Shown one piece after another: positions 34,097 through 43,057 of a stretch of 64,000 nucleotides of DNA. The stretch is from Fredericiella sp038205395 (GTDB taxonomy: Bacteria; Chloroflexota; Anaerolineae; Caldilineales; Caldilineaceae). Both the position numbers and the translations under genes were made by a program. Every line of letters starts with the position of its first letter. Within the stretch, counting starts at the first letter, position 1. The stretch spans positions 62,001-126,000 of the forward strand of contig JBBRBX010000001.1 of assembly GCA_038205395.1 (NCBI GenBank), written 5' to 3'. Under the pieces are notes generated by a model. That model had not been told where the DNA came from, made no database searches, and saw only the letters and a list, made by a program, of their open reading frames with translations.

Positions 34097-35422
34097 CTAG
34101 CGGCGCTCCTGCTCGTCCACCTTTTCCTGGGTCACCAACACTTTGTCCACCCGCCTGCCGTCCATGTCCAGAACTTCCAATTTGTAATCGGCCAACTGCA
34201 CCTTATTGCCCGAGGCGGGGACACGGCCCAACATGCTCATGATCATGCCGCCCAACGTCTGGTAAGAAGCATCGTCTTCGTCAGGCAGTTCTTTAATGTC
34301 AAATGTATCTTTGAATTCGTCTACGGGGTACATGCCGTCCACCAACCAAGTGCCGTCGTCGCGTTCTACCACCGGCGATTCGCTGTACCCCTGATTATTG
34401 GGCAGCTCACCCAAAATAGCGCGCATAATATCGGTAAAGGTGACCAGCCCTTCCAGGCCGCCATATTCGTCAATCACCAGCGCCAGATGCGAACTCGTTT
34501 CGCGCAGGCGCTCAATTACATCCAATGCCGGCATGCTTTCGGGCACAAACAAAGGAGGCTGCGCCAGCTCCACAAGATCGATCTTCTCATCAACCATATG
34601 CTTAGCCAACAGATCCTTGACCATAACGACGCCGATAATATCGTCCAGGTCATCACGCGCCACAGGATAACGCGAGTGGCCGTACTCCAACACAGTTGCG
34701 CGCACCTGCTCCGCGCTGTCTTCCACATCAAACCAGATCATATCGGTGCGCGGCGTCATAATGGCGCTGACGGTGCGGTCGCTCAGGCGAAACACCTGCG
34801 CCAGAATTTCCTCTTCAATCGGCTCGAACACACCCGACTGCGTACCCTGCTCAAGCAGCACCCGCACTTCCTCGTCGGTGACGAGCGGGTCTGTGTTGGG
34901 CTTGATTCCCAATAGGCGCAGCAGTCCAGTGCTGGATTTGTTGAGCACCCAGACAGCCGGGCGCGTCACCAGCGACAGCCAGCGCATAGGGCCGGCCACC
35001 CAAGTAGCAATACGTTCGGCATTGTTGAGCGCGATGCGTTTGGGCGCCAGTTCACCCACCACCAGCGACAAATAGGTGATGACGACCACAACAATCGCCA
35101 CCGCCAAAGGCTCGGCAAAGCGTTGCAGCCCAGGCACTTGACCCAGCAGCAACGCAAATGGCCCCGACAAGGTAGCTCCGCTAAAGGCGCCGGTGAGGAT
35201 GCCAATCAGCGTGATGCCGATCTGAACGGTCGAAAGAAAGTCGCCCGGCGCTTCGGCCAGGCGCAGGGCGGCCAGCGCCGACGGGCTGCCGGCATCCGCC
35301 ATCTGCTGCAAACGCGGCTTGCGCGCCGACACAATCGCCATCTCGGCCATCGAAAACAGGCCGTTCAAGATAATCAGTAAAACAATAATCAAAAAGCTGC
35401 CCAAGAAGCTGTTGACCTCCAC
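34097..35422 (-). CDS. CNNM/CorC-type membrane protein with CBS pair (hemolysin family)
   Basis: A 441-aa protein. Residues about 1-190 are the DUF21 membrane domain (FSMAEMAIVSARKPRLQQMA, GELAPKRIALNNAERIA). Residues about 210-335 are a CBS pair with VSAIMTPRTDMIWFDVED, HSRYPVARDDLDDIIG and LVIDEYGGLEGLVTFTDI. Residues about 350-435 are the CorC_HlyC transporter-associated domain (DGMYPVDEFKDTFDI). CNNM/CorC proteins handle Mg2+; older databases call them hemolysins. GTG at 35422 with no nearby ATG. Convergent with the DUF2807 gene. Confidence 0.93.
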   Translation of the reverse strand: MEVNSFLGSFLIIVLLIILNGLFSMAEMAIVSARKPRLQQMADAGSPSALAALRLAEAPGDFLSTVQIGITLIGILTGAFSGATLSGPFALLLGQVPGLQRFAEPLAVAIVVVVITYLSLVVGELAPKRIALNNAERIATWVAGPMRWLSLVTRPAVWVLNKSSTGLLRLLGIKPNTDPLVTDEEVRVLLEQGTQSGVFEPIEEEILAQVFRLSDRTVSAIMTPRTDMIWFDVEDSAEQVRATVLEYGHSRYPVARDDLDDIIGVVMVKDLLAKHMVDEKIDLVELAQPPLFVPESMPALDVIERLRETSSHLALVIDEYGGLEGLVTFTDIMRAILGELPNNQGYSESPVVERDDGTWLVDGMYPVDEFKDTFDIKELPDEDDASYQTLGGMIMSMLGRVPASGNKVQLADYKLEVLDMDGRRVDKVLVTQEKVDEQERR

Positions 35423-35452
35423 ACCAGATTAAAGCGGCGAACTATCCTTGTT

Positions 35453-37549
35453 TCACCCAATGGCGTCCAGAAAAAACGCGTACTCAAACGCCGTCTCACG
35501 CAGGTATTCATAGCGGCCGGTTGGGCCACCGTGGCCGACGCTCATGTTTGTGCGCAGCAGTACACGGTTGTGCAGCCCTGGCTGTTCCTGCTGCAAAGCG
35601 CGCAGCCTGGCAACATACTTAGCCGGCTCCCAATACTGGACGCGCGGATCATGCAGACCCGCTGTCGTCAGCAGGAGTGGATAGTTTGTGACCGCCAAAT
35701 TATCATAGGGGGAATAGGCGCGCATGTAGGTATACTGTTCCGGCTCTTCCGGGTCGCCCCATTCTTCATATTCCATTGCCGTCAGAGGAATGGAAGCGTC
35801 CAGCATTGTGTTGATTACATCCACAAAGGGCACACCGGCGAATACGGCTGCGAATAGATCCGGGCGCAAATTGACGACCGCCCCCATCAACAAGCCGCCG
35901 GCGCTGCGACCGCCGATTGCCAGCCGAGACGGGTTGGTGTAGCTGGCGGCAATCAACTGCTCGGCACAGGCAATAAAGTCCGTGAAGCTGTTGCGCTTGT
36001 GCAGAAGCTTGCCTTGCTCATACCAGGAGCGCCCCAGCTCGCTGCCGCCGCGCACATGCGCCATGGCCACCACAAAGCCGCGATCAAGCAGGCTGATGCG
36101 CTGCGCCAAAAAGCGCGGTTCAACGCTGGAGCCGTAGGCGCCATAGCCGTAAAGAAAGGTAGGATTGTCACCCGTCAGCGCCAGACCCTTGCGGAAGGCC
36201 AATGAAATCGGGATGCGTATTCCATCGGCGGCTGTCGCCCAATGTCGCTCCACCACATACTCATCCGGATTATACCCGATGACCTCCTCCTGCTTGAGGA
36301 TGGTGAAAGTGTGCTGCTGCATGTCGTAAGCATAGACCGTGTTGGGCGTCTTGAGCGATGAGTAGGTCAGGTAAACGACCGGCGTCGTAAACAAGGCGTT
36401 GCGCACCAGGCTGCAGGTGTAGACGGCCTCCGGGAACAGCACATCATGCCGGCCGATCACCGCCGGCTGATCATCCCCCGCCAACTCCAGTACCCGCAGC
36501 GCCGGCAGCCCTTGCCGCCGGCCGAACAGCACCAGATGCCCGGTAAATGTGTGCAGCCGCTCGATCAGCATCTGCGGGTCATGCGCGGCCACTTCCTGCC
36601 ACTGCGCTTTACCCGGCGCGGCAGCCGGCGCCGCCAGCACGCGAAAATTGGGTGCGTTCCAGTTGCTGCGGATATAGAACCACTCCCCGCGTGCATCCAC
36701 ACTGTATTCATGGCCGGCGCTGCGCGGCTCAATCACCTGGGCTGGCTCCAGAGGCGCTGCCGCCCGCACAAACCATATTTCACTGGTTGTGTTGCTGTCC
36801 AGCGTGATCAAGAGATAGTCGCCGCTGGATGTCTTGTGGACGCCAGTAAAGAAACGCATGTCCGGCTCATGGAAAACACGCACATCAGTTGCTGTGTCTT
36901 TCCCCAGCCGATGATGCCAGACGCTGTCCGGGCGATGCGCATCACCCAATGTGGTGTAAAAAAGGTGGAGCGAGTCGGCAGCCCACTCCAGCCCATAGTA
37001 AGCATTGCCCATCTGATCCGGCAGCAAGTCACCAGTAGCCAGATTTTTGACTCGCACCAAAAATGTTTCGCTGCCATCTATATCCAATGTATAGGCAAGC
37101 AGCCGTTGGTCTGGGCTGACGCGCCACTCGCCTAAATCACAAAAGGCGTGGCCGGCTGCCAGCACGTTGACATCCAGCAGAATTTCTTCTGCGGCGTCCA
37201 CAGCAGCATGCCGCCGGCACAGGATCGGATAGTCCTGGCCCGCCTGCGTGCGTTCATAGTAGACATAGTCGCCCTCCGGCAGTGGAGCCGACACATCCGT
37301 CTGGCGAATGCGGCCCAATATCTCCTGGTAGAGGGTCTCCTGCAGCGCTTCCGTGTGCGCCATGGCGGCAGCAGTGTACGCATTCTCTGCCGCCAGATAG
37401 GCCAAGACCTCAGGGTTCTCACGCTCACGCAGCCAAAAATAGTCATCGCGGCGCACATCACCATGTTTAACGATGTCAACAGGCCATCGCTGTGCCTGCG
37501 GGGGAGCCAATGAGCTTTTAGTATGCGCCAAGTTGCCTCGCTTGTTCAA
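35453..37549 (-). CDS. S9 family serine peptidase, oligopeptidase B-like
   Basis: A 698-aa prolyl-oligopeptidase-family enzyme. N-terminal propeller begins HGDVRRDDYFWLRERENPEV. Catalytic domain: GYGAYGSS, VRGGSELGRSWYEQGKL, nucleophile GGRSAGGLLMGAV, Asp in TTAGLHDPRVQYWEP, His in VGHGGPTGRYEYL. The family cleaves peptides below about 30 residues after basic residues; no signal peptide, so cytoplasmic. The start is uncertain: TTG 37549 is the longest; several TTG codons follow and there is no clear ribosome-binding site. It sits 30 nt upstream of the CorC-type gene. Confidence 0.92.
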   Translation of the reverse strand: MNKRGNLAHTKSSLAPPQAQRWPVDIVKHGDVRRDDYFWLRERENPEVLAYLAAENAYTAAAMAHTEALQETLYQEILGRIRQTDVSAPLPEGDYVYYERTQAGQDYPILCRRHAAVDAAEEILLDVNVLAAGHAFCDLGEWRVSPDQRLLAYTLDIDGSETFLVRVKNLATGDLLPDQMGNAYYGLEWAADSLHLFYTTLGDAHRPDSVWHHRLGKDTATDVRVFHEPDMRFFTGVHKTSSGDYLLITLDSNTTSEIWFVRAAAPLEPAQVIEPRSAGHEYSVDARGEWFYIRSNWNAPNFRVLAAPAAAPGKAQWQEVAAHDPQMLIERLHTFTGHLVLFGRRQGLPALRVLELAGDDQPAVIGRHDVLFPEAVYTCSLVRNALFTTPVVYLTYSSLKTPNTVYAYDMQQHTFTILKQEEVIGYNPDEYVVERHWATAADGIRIPISLAFRKGLALTGDNPTFLYGYGAYGSSVEPRFLAQRISLLDRGFVVAMAHVRGGSELGRSWYEQGKLLHKRNSFTDFIACAEQLIAASYTNPSRLAIGGRSAGGLLMGAVVNLRPDLFAAVFAGVPFVDVINTMLDASIPLTAMEYEEWGDPEEPEQYTYMRAYSPYDNLAVTNYPLLLTTAGLHDPRVQYWEPAKYVARLRALQQEQPGLHNRVLLRTNMSVGHGGPTGRYEYLRETAFEYAFFLDAIG

Positions 37550-37660
37550 TCAACATTTGGTTATGACTTGGCAAATCATAACGAGATCGGGGACAATCTA
37601 CAACTTGAGCAAAGGATGCAGGAAGATCCGCAAACCGTTCAACAGAACAAGGAGAGCAGC

Positions 37661-39832
37661 ATGCTTAGGCGTCCATCGTTAGCGATTTTGTTTGTTGTTT
37701 TGATCAGTCTGTCCGGCTGTGGCGGTGATGAGCCGGCCGCCACACCCACACCGCTGGCCACGTTCACGCCAACTGCGGCTCCCACGCAAACACCGCAGCC
37801 GGCGGCCACGAACATGGTGGAGACACCAGGTGCAACCCAACAAAGCGACGTGGAGACGCCAGCGGATAGTACGCCGGCAAATGCTGACGACGTGTTTGTC
37901 TCGCCGCTGGCCGTCCCGCAGTCACCGTTGGCCGTTCCGGATCAGGTGACGCTGCCGGAAGTGACGGCAGCGCCCGCGCCGCCGCTGGTAGGCTCGTGGC
38001 AGTTGCAGTCGATCAAACCGGCCGGCGCCATGACCGCAACCAGCGCGCCATCCGGCTACAGCTTGGCCTTTGGACGCACCGGCATCGTACGCGTGCAGGC
38101 AGACTGCCGGACTGGCCGTGGCAGCTATACGCGGGCTGCAGACGGTGCACTCAGCCTCGACATCACATACAGCGATGCCGTCTGTGCACCCGATTCGCTG
38201 GCCGATCCTTTTGCAAGGGCGCTGACGGACGTTACCGGCTACCGCTTTGACGGCGACACCTTACTGCTGACCTATGGCAACCAAGGTGGGGAAATGGGAT
38301 TGTCCCGCACAGCGTTGACGGCAGCCTTTGGCGCTCCTTATCTGAGTTGGAACAGTCTCAAAAACAGCACCTATCTGCTGCCCGGTACACCACCGGGCAG
38401 CAACCAGGTGGCGATGGTAGACGGTGAATTTCGCGCACAGATCAGCCCCCTGCCCGTGGAAGCCCTCACAACCACCGCGCCGGCTGCTGCCGATGACGAA
38501 TTTGTCGCCAGCCTTGCTACGATGCACACCTATGCCATGCTGGCCCCCGAAGAGACACCGGAAGAGACGGCAGAAACGACAGCCACCTCTGATGCAGCCG
38601 GCACACCCACACCGACGCCGGAACCAGAAGTCATCTTTGATTCAATCATCGTCGTGGTTGCCGAAGAGGGTGAAACAGCGGCCCCCAAATCCTATCTAAT
38701 TCCGGTGCTGAATGGCGGCGGTTTCGCCATTCCCTTGCAGGCGGAGCTGTTGGGAGAAAATGTCTTTGTGCGCGATCTACGCTGGGATGGCACACAACTG
38801 ACGGTTGACTACGATCAAGGCAGTCAAGGCACACGGCGCACCTACACCTTTGACATCAACAATTTTGTCCTGGGCAGCGAAGAAGGGTTGCCGCCGCAGC
38901 CGACCAAGGCGCGTCTGGACCTGCCGGCGCAAGCAATCGCTTTCGCCGCAGGCGACGGCAGCAATACACAACAGACGGCTACCCTGTCGGGCCAGATCGA
39001 AGGAGGCCTCGTTTATCCCTACAGCCTTGCCGCCCAGGCAGGACAGCAGTTGTCCGTGACACTGCAAAGCCCATTTGAAGACGTCTGGCTCTCTATCTAT
39101 GGCGCCAATGACCACACGGTCCTGCGTTCAATCCGCACGGAAGCCAACAGTTGGTCCGGCGCCATTCCGAGCGGGCAGGACTATATCATCAGCGCAGTGG
39201 CTTCCGGCAGCGCTTCGCCCTATACATTAACACTGGCATTGGCGGGACAAGGGCAGCCTGAGGTGCAAACTCAACCTCCAGCAACGCCGGCACCCGGCAA
39301 AGCGGTGCACCTGGTGATCGATGGCATACCCCAGCCAGGCTCAACGCTGCTGGATCTCTTGCAGCGTAGCAGTGCACAGGTGGACTTTTTTGTCACACCA
39401 GCCGAGGCTGCGCAAAACGGCGCCGCGCTGGCAGAGTTAAAGGCCGCCGGCCACGGCGTAGGTGTGATTGCGGGGCCAATCACGGCCTTGACCAGCGACG
39501 GACGCGACGCTCTGTTTGCTGAAATCAGTCAGGTGCGCCAGGCATTGGGGCAAGGAATGAATTTTTGTCTGCGCCCACCTTATGCGGCCACGGATGGGTA
39601 CACGCGCGCCGCTGCCAGCGAAATGGGCTACGACATACTTCTGTGGGATATCGACGCCAACAGTGTGACGCCGGAACAATTGTCAAGCCAGTTGTTTCCT
39701 GGGGCTGTCATCCGCTTTGACGGCGGCGATAACAGTGAACAGACGGTGACCACGCTGACAAGTCTGCTGCCGGCGCTGGCCCAACAGGGCTACAGCGTCC
39801 AATCGCTCTGTGCAGAGTCCAACACTCCTTGA
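37661..39832 (+). CDS. Lipoprotein with META domain and degenerate polysaccharide-deacetylase (NodB-like) domain
   Basis: A 723-aa exported lipoprotein; lipobox ISLSGC near residue 21, then a Thr/Pro-rich linker. Residues about 105-205 resemble a META/HslJ domain (GSWQLQSIKPAG, LAFGRTGIVRVQADCRTGRG). The middle has beta-rich regions, including a PPC-like stretch (YPYSLAAQAGQQLSVTLQS). Residues about 545-720 have a NodB-like layout: HLVIDGIPQPGSTLLDLLQR, VDFFVTPAEA, LRPPYAATDGYTRAAASEMG, LWDIDANSVTP. The catalytic TFDDG and HxxxH motifs are lost (VIDGIP; no His pair), so deacetylase activity is unlikely. ATG at 37661 follows AAGGAG. Confidence 0.78.
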   Translation: MLRRPSLAILFVVLISLSGCGGDEPAATPTPLATFTPTAAPTQTPQPAATNMVETPGATQQSDVETPADSTPANADDVFVSPLAVPQSPLAVPDQVTLPEVTAAPAPPLVGSWQLQSIKPAGAMTATSAPSGYSLAFGRTGIVRVQADCRTGRGSYTRAADGALSLDITYSDAVCAPDSLADPFARALTDVTGYRFDGDTLLLTYGNQGGEMGLSRTALTAAFGAPYLSWNSLKNSTYLLPGTPPGSNQVAMVDGEFRAQISPLPVEALTTTAPAAADDEFVASLATMHTYAMLAPEETPEETAETTATSDAAGTPTPTPEPEVIFDSIIVVVAEEGETAAPKSYLIPVLNGGGFAIPLQAELLGENVFVRDLRWDGTQLTVDYDQGSQGTRRTYTFDINNFVLGSEEGLPPQPTKARLDLPAQAIAFAAGDGSNTQQTATLSGQIEGGLVYPYSLAAQAGQQLSVTLQSPFEDVWLSIYGANDHTVLRSIRTEANSWSGAIPSGQDYIISAVASGSASPYTLTLALAGQGQPEVQTQPPATPAPGKAVHLVIDGIPQPGSTLLDLLQRSSAQVDFFVTPAEAAQNGAALAELKAAGHGVGVIAGPITALTSDGRDALFAEISQVRQALGQGMNFCLRPPYAATDGYTRAAASEMGYDILLWDIDANSVTPEQLSSQLFPGAVIRFDGGDNSEQTVTTLTSLLPALAQQGYSVQSLCAESNTP

Positions 39833-40187
39833 GAAATGCGGAGCAGAGCGCGCAGGAAAGAGGATGAAATATGCAACATTTGTTGGTAGACAGTGGCTGA
39901 CGCCGGTGCTACAATAGCTACAGTTTTCACTGCGCACAACATACCTGTTTGCATTCAATTTCTCAGATTGATTTCTAAGGCTGTGGCGTAAATATTCAGC
40001 AGTTGGCCGTTACCTAGTACGCTCTATTTACGTCATCGTCATTAGACAGCAGCTTTGGCCGGACACAGCTTATGGACAGCAGCGTCGCCGACCATTACCG
40101 AGTGAAATAAAAATGCAGTGAGGGTGTGCTGCTGCGCATGAAAGCAGCGTGTTGACAACGTCATGTTTGCAAAAGAGGAGGGCCACC
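39833..40187. other. Intergenic region without a supported gene
   Basis: About 355 nt between the META/deacetylase-like lipoprotein and the LysM gene. No ORF with family features, no tRNA and no clear terminator are seen. A TACAAT at about 39910 and a TTGACA at about 40152 each lack a well-spaced partner. Confidence 0.4.
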
Positions 40188-40823
40188 ATGTTGTATCGCA
40201 GGTTCAGACAAAGCGCGCTTGTTTTGATCATTGGTCTTGTCATGTTGGGTGTTTTACTGCCGGCAAGCGTATCCGCAGCGCCGGCCCAATCCGTCACAGC
40301 CCAGGCAGGCTTTGGCGGCTTTTATTACACTGTACAGCCCGGTGACAACTTGACCCGCCTCGCCAATCGCTTTGGCACAAGCGTGTGGGCGATCAAGAAC
40401 GCCAACGGCCTCAGCAGTTCAGTCATTCGCATCGGCCAGGTGCTGTTTATTCCCGGCAGCGGTGGCGGCGGTGGCAGTTCCTGTACGCAGACCTACTGGG
40501 TGCAACATGGCGATACGCTGACAAGCATTGCGCGCTGGTTTGGTGTGAGTGTGCAAAGTCTGGCCAACGCCAACGGCATCTGGAACCCCAGCCGCATCTA
40601 TGTCGGCCAACCATTGTGTATTCCTGGCGGCTGGGGGCCTGGCCCTGGGCCGCAGCCTGTTCCACCAGCGCCCGTGTGCGGCCAGTTCTATACTGTGCGG
40701 CCGGGCGACAATTTGACCCGCATTGCGCGCTGGTGCGGCACGACAGTGCAGAGTCTGGCCTACATCAACAATATCTGGAACCCCAGCCGCATCTATGTAG
40801 GGCAAGTACTGCGCATTTACTAG
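40188..40823 (+). CDS. Secreted protein with three LysM domains
   Basis: A 211-aa exported protein. The signal peptide (about residues 1-31) ends in VSAAP. Three LysM modules follow, each about 45 aa, starting FYYTVQPGDNLTRLANRFG, TYWVQHGDTLTSIARWFG and FYTVRPGDNLTRIARWCG, and ending in GQVLFIP, GQPLCIP and GQVLRIY. Linkers are Gly/Ser- and Pro/Gly-rich. LysM binds N-acetylglucosamine chains in peptidoglycan; no enzymatic domain is present. ATG at 40188 follows GAGGAGGG. Ends at an intrinsic terminator. Confidence 0.95.
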   Translation: MLYRRFRQSALVLIIGLVMLGVLLPASVSAAPAQSVTAQAGFGGFYYTVQPGDNLTRLANRFGTSVWAIKNANGLSSSVIRIGQVLFIPGSGGGGGSSCTQTYWVQHGDTLTSIARWFGVSVQSLANANGIWNPSRIYVGQPLCIPGGWGPGPGPQPVPPAPVCGQFYTVRPGDNLTRIARWCGTTVQSLAYINNIWNPSRIYVGQVLRIY

Positions 40824-40851
40824 CCGGCAGCGATAAACCCATATACGCAAC

Positions 40852-40886
40852 AAAAGCGCCTGGGCACTCTTTGCCAGGCGCTTTTT
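40852..40886 (+). terminator. Intrinsic terminator after the LysM gene
   Basis: 12-bp stem (40852-40863 and 40874-40885) with a 10-nt loop; the right arm ends in TTTT followed by one more T. Confidence 0.88.
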
Positions 40887-40977
40887 GCATGGCTGCGTCC
40901 ACAGGCTGGTAATCTAGGCAGGCGCCGGCATATTCAACAAGCATATCTCCGTGCGTAAATTTTTGTTGAATTAGCGC

Positions 40978-41006
40978 TTGACAGTAGCAAACTCTACCGC
41001 TACAAT
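40978..41006 (+). promoter_or_regulatory. Promoter of the LacI-family regulator gene
   Basis: TTGACA (40978-40983), a 17-nt spacer and TACAAT (41001-41006), a near-consensus sigma-70 promoter. Predicted transcription start about 41013 lies inside the operator palindrome. Confidence 0.85.
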
Positions 41007-41009
41007 AGT

Positions 41010-41027
41010 ACTTAAAACGTTTTAAGT
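41010..41027. promoter_or_regulatory. LacI-type operator, perfect 18-bp palindrome
   Basis: ACTTAAAACGTTTTAAGT is a perfect palindrome centred on CG, the form bound by LacI/PurR-family dimers. It begins 4 nt after the -10 box and covers the predicted start site, so the regulator most likely represses its own gene. Confidence 0.85.
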
Positions 41028-41039
41028 AATGGGTGCTTT

Positions 41040-42074
41040 TTGCATAACAGGCAGACCATCACCATTATCGATGTGGCGCGCAAAGCCAAGGTGTCGGCAG
41101 GCACTGTGTCCAATGTGCTGACCGGCAAACGACCGGTGGCGGAGCCGACGCGCAGCCGCATTCTCACCGCCATCGAAGAGCTTGGCTATCAGCCGAATTT
41201 GCTCGCCCGCAGTCTGGTCAACCGCTCCAGCAATTCGTTGGGCGTCATTGCATCCGGGCTTGAATACTATGGTCCCTCACGCACACTGGTAGGCATCGAA
41301 AGCCAGGCCAATGTGCGTGGCTATTCGCTGCTGCTGGATCTGCTGCATGACCCCGCTGCGGCTGACGTCAGCGCGGTGCTGGACGATCTGCAGGCGCGCC
41401 GCGTGGACGGCATTATCTGGGCAGTGCATCAAATCGGGCGCAACCGTGCCTGGATTGTGCCCGAACGGCTGCGCACGCTGCCGCCGGTAGTATTTTTAAC
41501 GATGGAAAGCCAGCCGCAGGCCACGATCATCTCCACCGACAACCGCTTCGGCGCCACCTTGGCCGTGCAGCACCTGCTGGATGCGGGATGCCGGCAGATC
41601 GCCATCATCACCGGGCCGCTCGAGTGGTGGGAAGCGCGGGAGCGGCTGGCCGGCTGGTGCGCCTGCTTAGCGGCCTCTGGGCAAGAATATGATGCCACAC
41701 TTGTCTACCAAGGGGACTGGACGGCCGCCAGCGGTGAGCAGGGCTTACAGCAGTTGCTTGCCCGGCGGCCGGACATTGATGCGATCTTCGCCTGCAATGA
41801 CCAGATGGCGCTTGGTGTGCTGCGCGCCTGTCACTTTGCCGGACGCCGCGTCCCGCAGGACTTAGCGGTGGCCGGCTATGATAATATGCCGGAAGCAGCC
41901 TATCTTGTGCCGTCGCTGACTTCCGTCCGCCAGCATTTGGCCGATGTGGGCCGCACGGCGGTGGAGGAGCTGCACACAGCGATTGCCGCGCGCAGCCAGG
42001 GAGAAGCATCACCCACCGTCACACGTCTGATCGCCCCCGAACTCATCGTGCGCGAAAGCTCCAGCAGCAGTTAA
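41040..42074 (+). CDS. LacI family transcriptional regulator
   Basis: A 344-aa repressor. Residues 1-60 are the HTH and hinge helix: TITIIDVARKAKVSAGTVSN, VLTGKRPVAEPTRSRILTAI, LGYQPNLLARSLVNRSSN. The rest is a periplasmic-binding-type sensor (LGVIASGL, RRVDGIIWA, IISTDNRFGATLAVQHLL, AIFACNDQMALGVL, VAGYDNMPEAAYLVPSLTSV). The TTG at 41040 is the only fitting start. No sugar genes are adjacent, so the effector is unknown; a perfect operator lies in its own promoter. The stop codon overlaps the convergent DedA stop within TTAA. Confidence 0.95.
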   Translation: MHNRQTITIIDVARKAKVSAGTVSNVLTGKRPVAEPTRSRILTAIEELGYQPNLLARSLVNRSSNSLGVIASGLEYYGPSRTLVGIESQANVRGYSLLLDLLHDPAAADVSAVLDDLQARRVDGIIWAVHQIGRNRAWIVPERLRTLPPVVFLTMESQPQATIISTDNRFGATLAVQHLLDAGCRQIAIITGPLEWWEARERLAGWCACLAASGQEYDATLVYQGDWTAASGEQGLQQLLARRPDIDAIFACNDQMALGVLRACHFAGRRVPQDLAVAGYDNMPEAAYLVPSLTSVRQHLADVGRTAVEELHTAIAARSQGEASPTVTRLIAPELIVRESSSSS

Positions 42075-42736
42075 TCGACTGCGCCGGCAGCCGCCTTGCG
42101 CGAGCGCATCTTTTCCGCCGCAAATTCCCAGACCATGGGCACGAGCGAAATGGCAATGATGGCGATGACGACAAATTCAAAATTCTGCTGGACGAAAGGT
42201 AGATTGCCGAAAAAATAGCCCAGCAGCGTAAAGAGCACCACCCACACAATGCCGCCCACGACATTATAGGTAATAAACTTGGGATAGGTCATTGCCCCTA
42301 CGCCCGCCACAAAGGGGGCGAAGGTGCGCACGATAGGCACAAAGCGCGCCAGGATAATCGTCTTGCCGCCGTGCTTTTCATAAAAGGCGTGGGTGCGGTC
42401 AAGATACTCTTTTTTGAGAAAACGCACCTTGCCGCTAAAGGCGCGCGGCCCGATCCAGTGGCCGATCCAGTAGTTGGCTGTATCTCCCAGAATGGCGGCC
42501 AGCGACAGCACCACCAACAGCACTACGACATTCAATTCAGGCACAATCGCCGCCACTGCGCCGGCGGCAAAGAGCAGCGAATCGCCGGGCAAGAACGGCG
42601 TCACCACCAACCCAGTTTCGCAGAAAATTACAATAAACAGCAGCACGTAGGTCCACACCCCCAACTGGGTGACAATCTGGTGTAGATACTCATCCACGTG
42701 CAGAAAAACATTCAACGCCTGCTGCAGAAAATCCAT
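42071..42736 (-). CDS. DedA family membrane protein
   Basis: A 221-aa protein with about five membrane segments and DedA motifs: FCETGLVVTPFLPGDSLLFA, GDTANYWIGHWIG, ARFVPIVRTFAPFVAGVGAM and YNVVGGIVWVVLFTLLGYFF. The family contains the undecaprenyl-phosphate and phosphatidylethanolamine flippases of the DedA/VTT superfamily; others affect membrane potential. The FxxGD and RxxPxxR motifs are intact. ATG at 42736 follows GAGGAGAGG. Confidence 0.93.
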   Translation of the reverse strand: MDFLQQALNVFLHVDEYLHQIVTQLGVWTYVLLFIVIFCETGLVVTPFLPGDSLLFAAGAVAAIVPELNVVVLLVVLSLAAILGDTANYWIGHWIGPRAFSGKVRFLKKEYLDRTHAFYEKHGGKTIILARFVPIVRTFAPFVAGVGAMTYPKFITYNVVGGIVWVVLFTLLGYFFGNLPFVQQNFEFVVIAIIAISLVPMVWEFAAEKMRSRKAAAGAVD

Positions 42737-43057
42737 AACCTCTCCTCAAGAACAAATGCGACGCAATCGCACCATTATAGCCGTGCCCTGCCTGCTTTCG
42801 TCAAGCTGCCCCACAGTTGGTTGCGCCTGGAACGGCGTAAGGGTAAGCACAGCAGGACAAAATACAGAAATTGCCTGCTGAACTTACTACGTATGTCGGA
42901 TGTCTAATGCAGGAGGGAATGGTAGAGTGATGGCGCGTACCTCTTATGATTGCCGATTTGGCTGTTTTATGCCAAAATCCAGCTACATTTGAGGAAACTT
43001 GCGGCGCACACGCGCGAGCGTTGTCGTGCCGCATCTGAAGTAGGGGAGGTACGCACT

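Noticed and set aside
34097..35422. Hemolysin annotation for the CBS protein
   Set aside because: Domain content (DUF21, CBS pair, CorC_HlyC) points to CNNM/CorC-type Mg2+ handling; there is no toxin feature.
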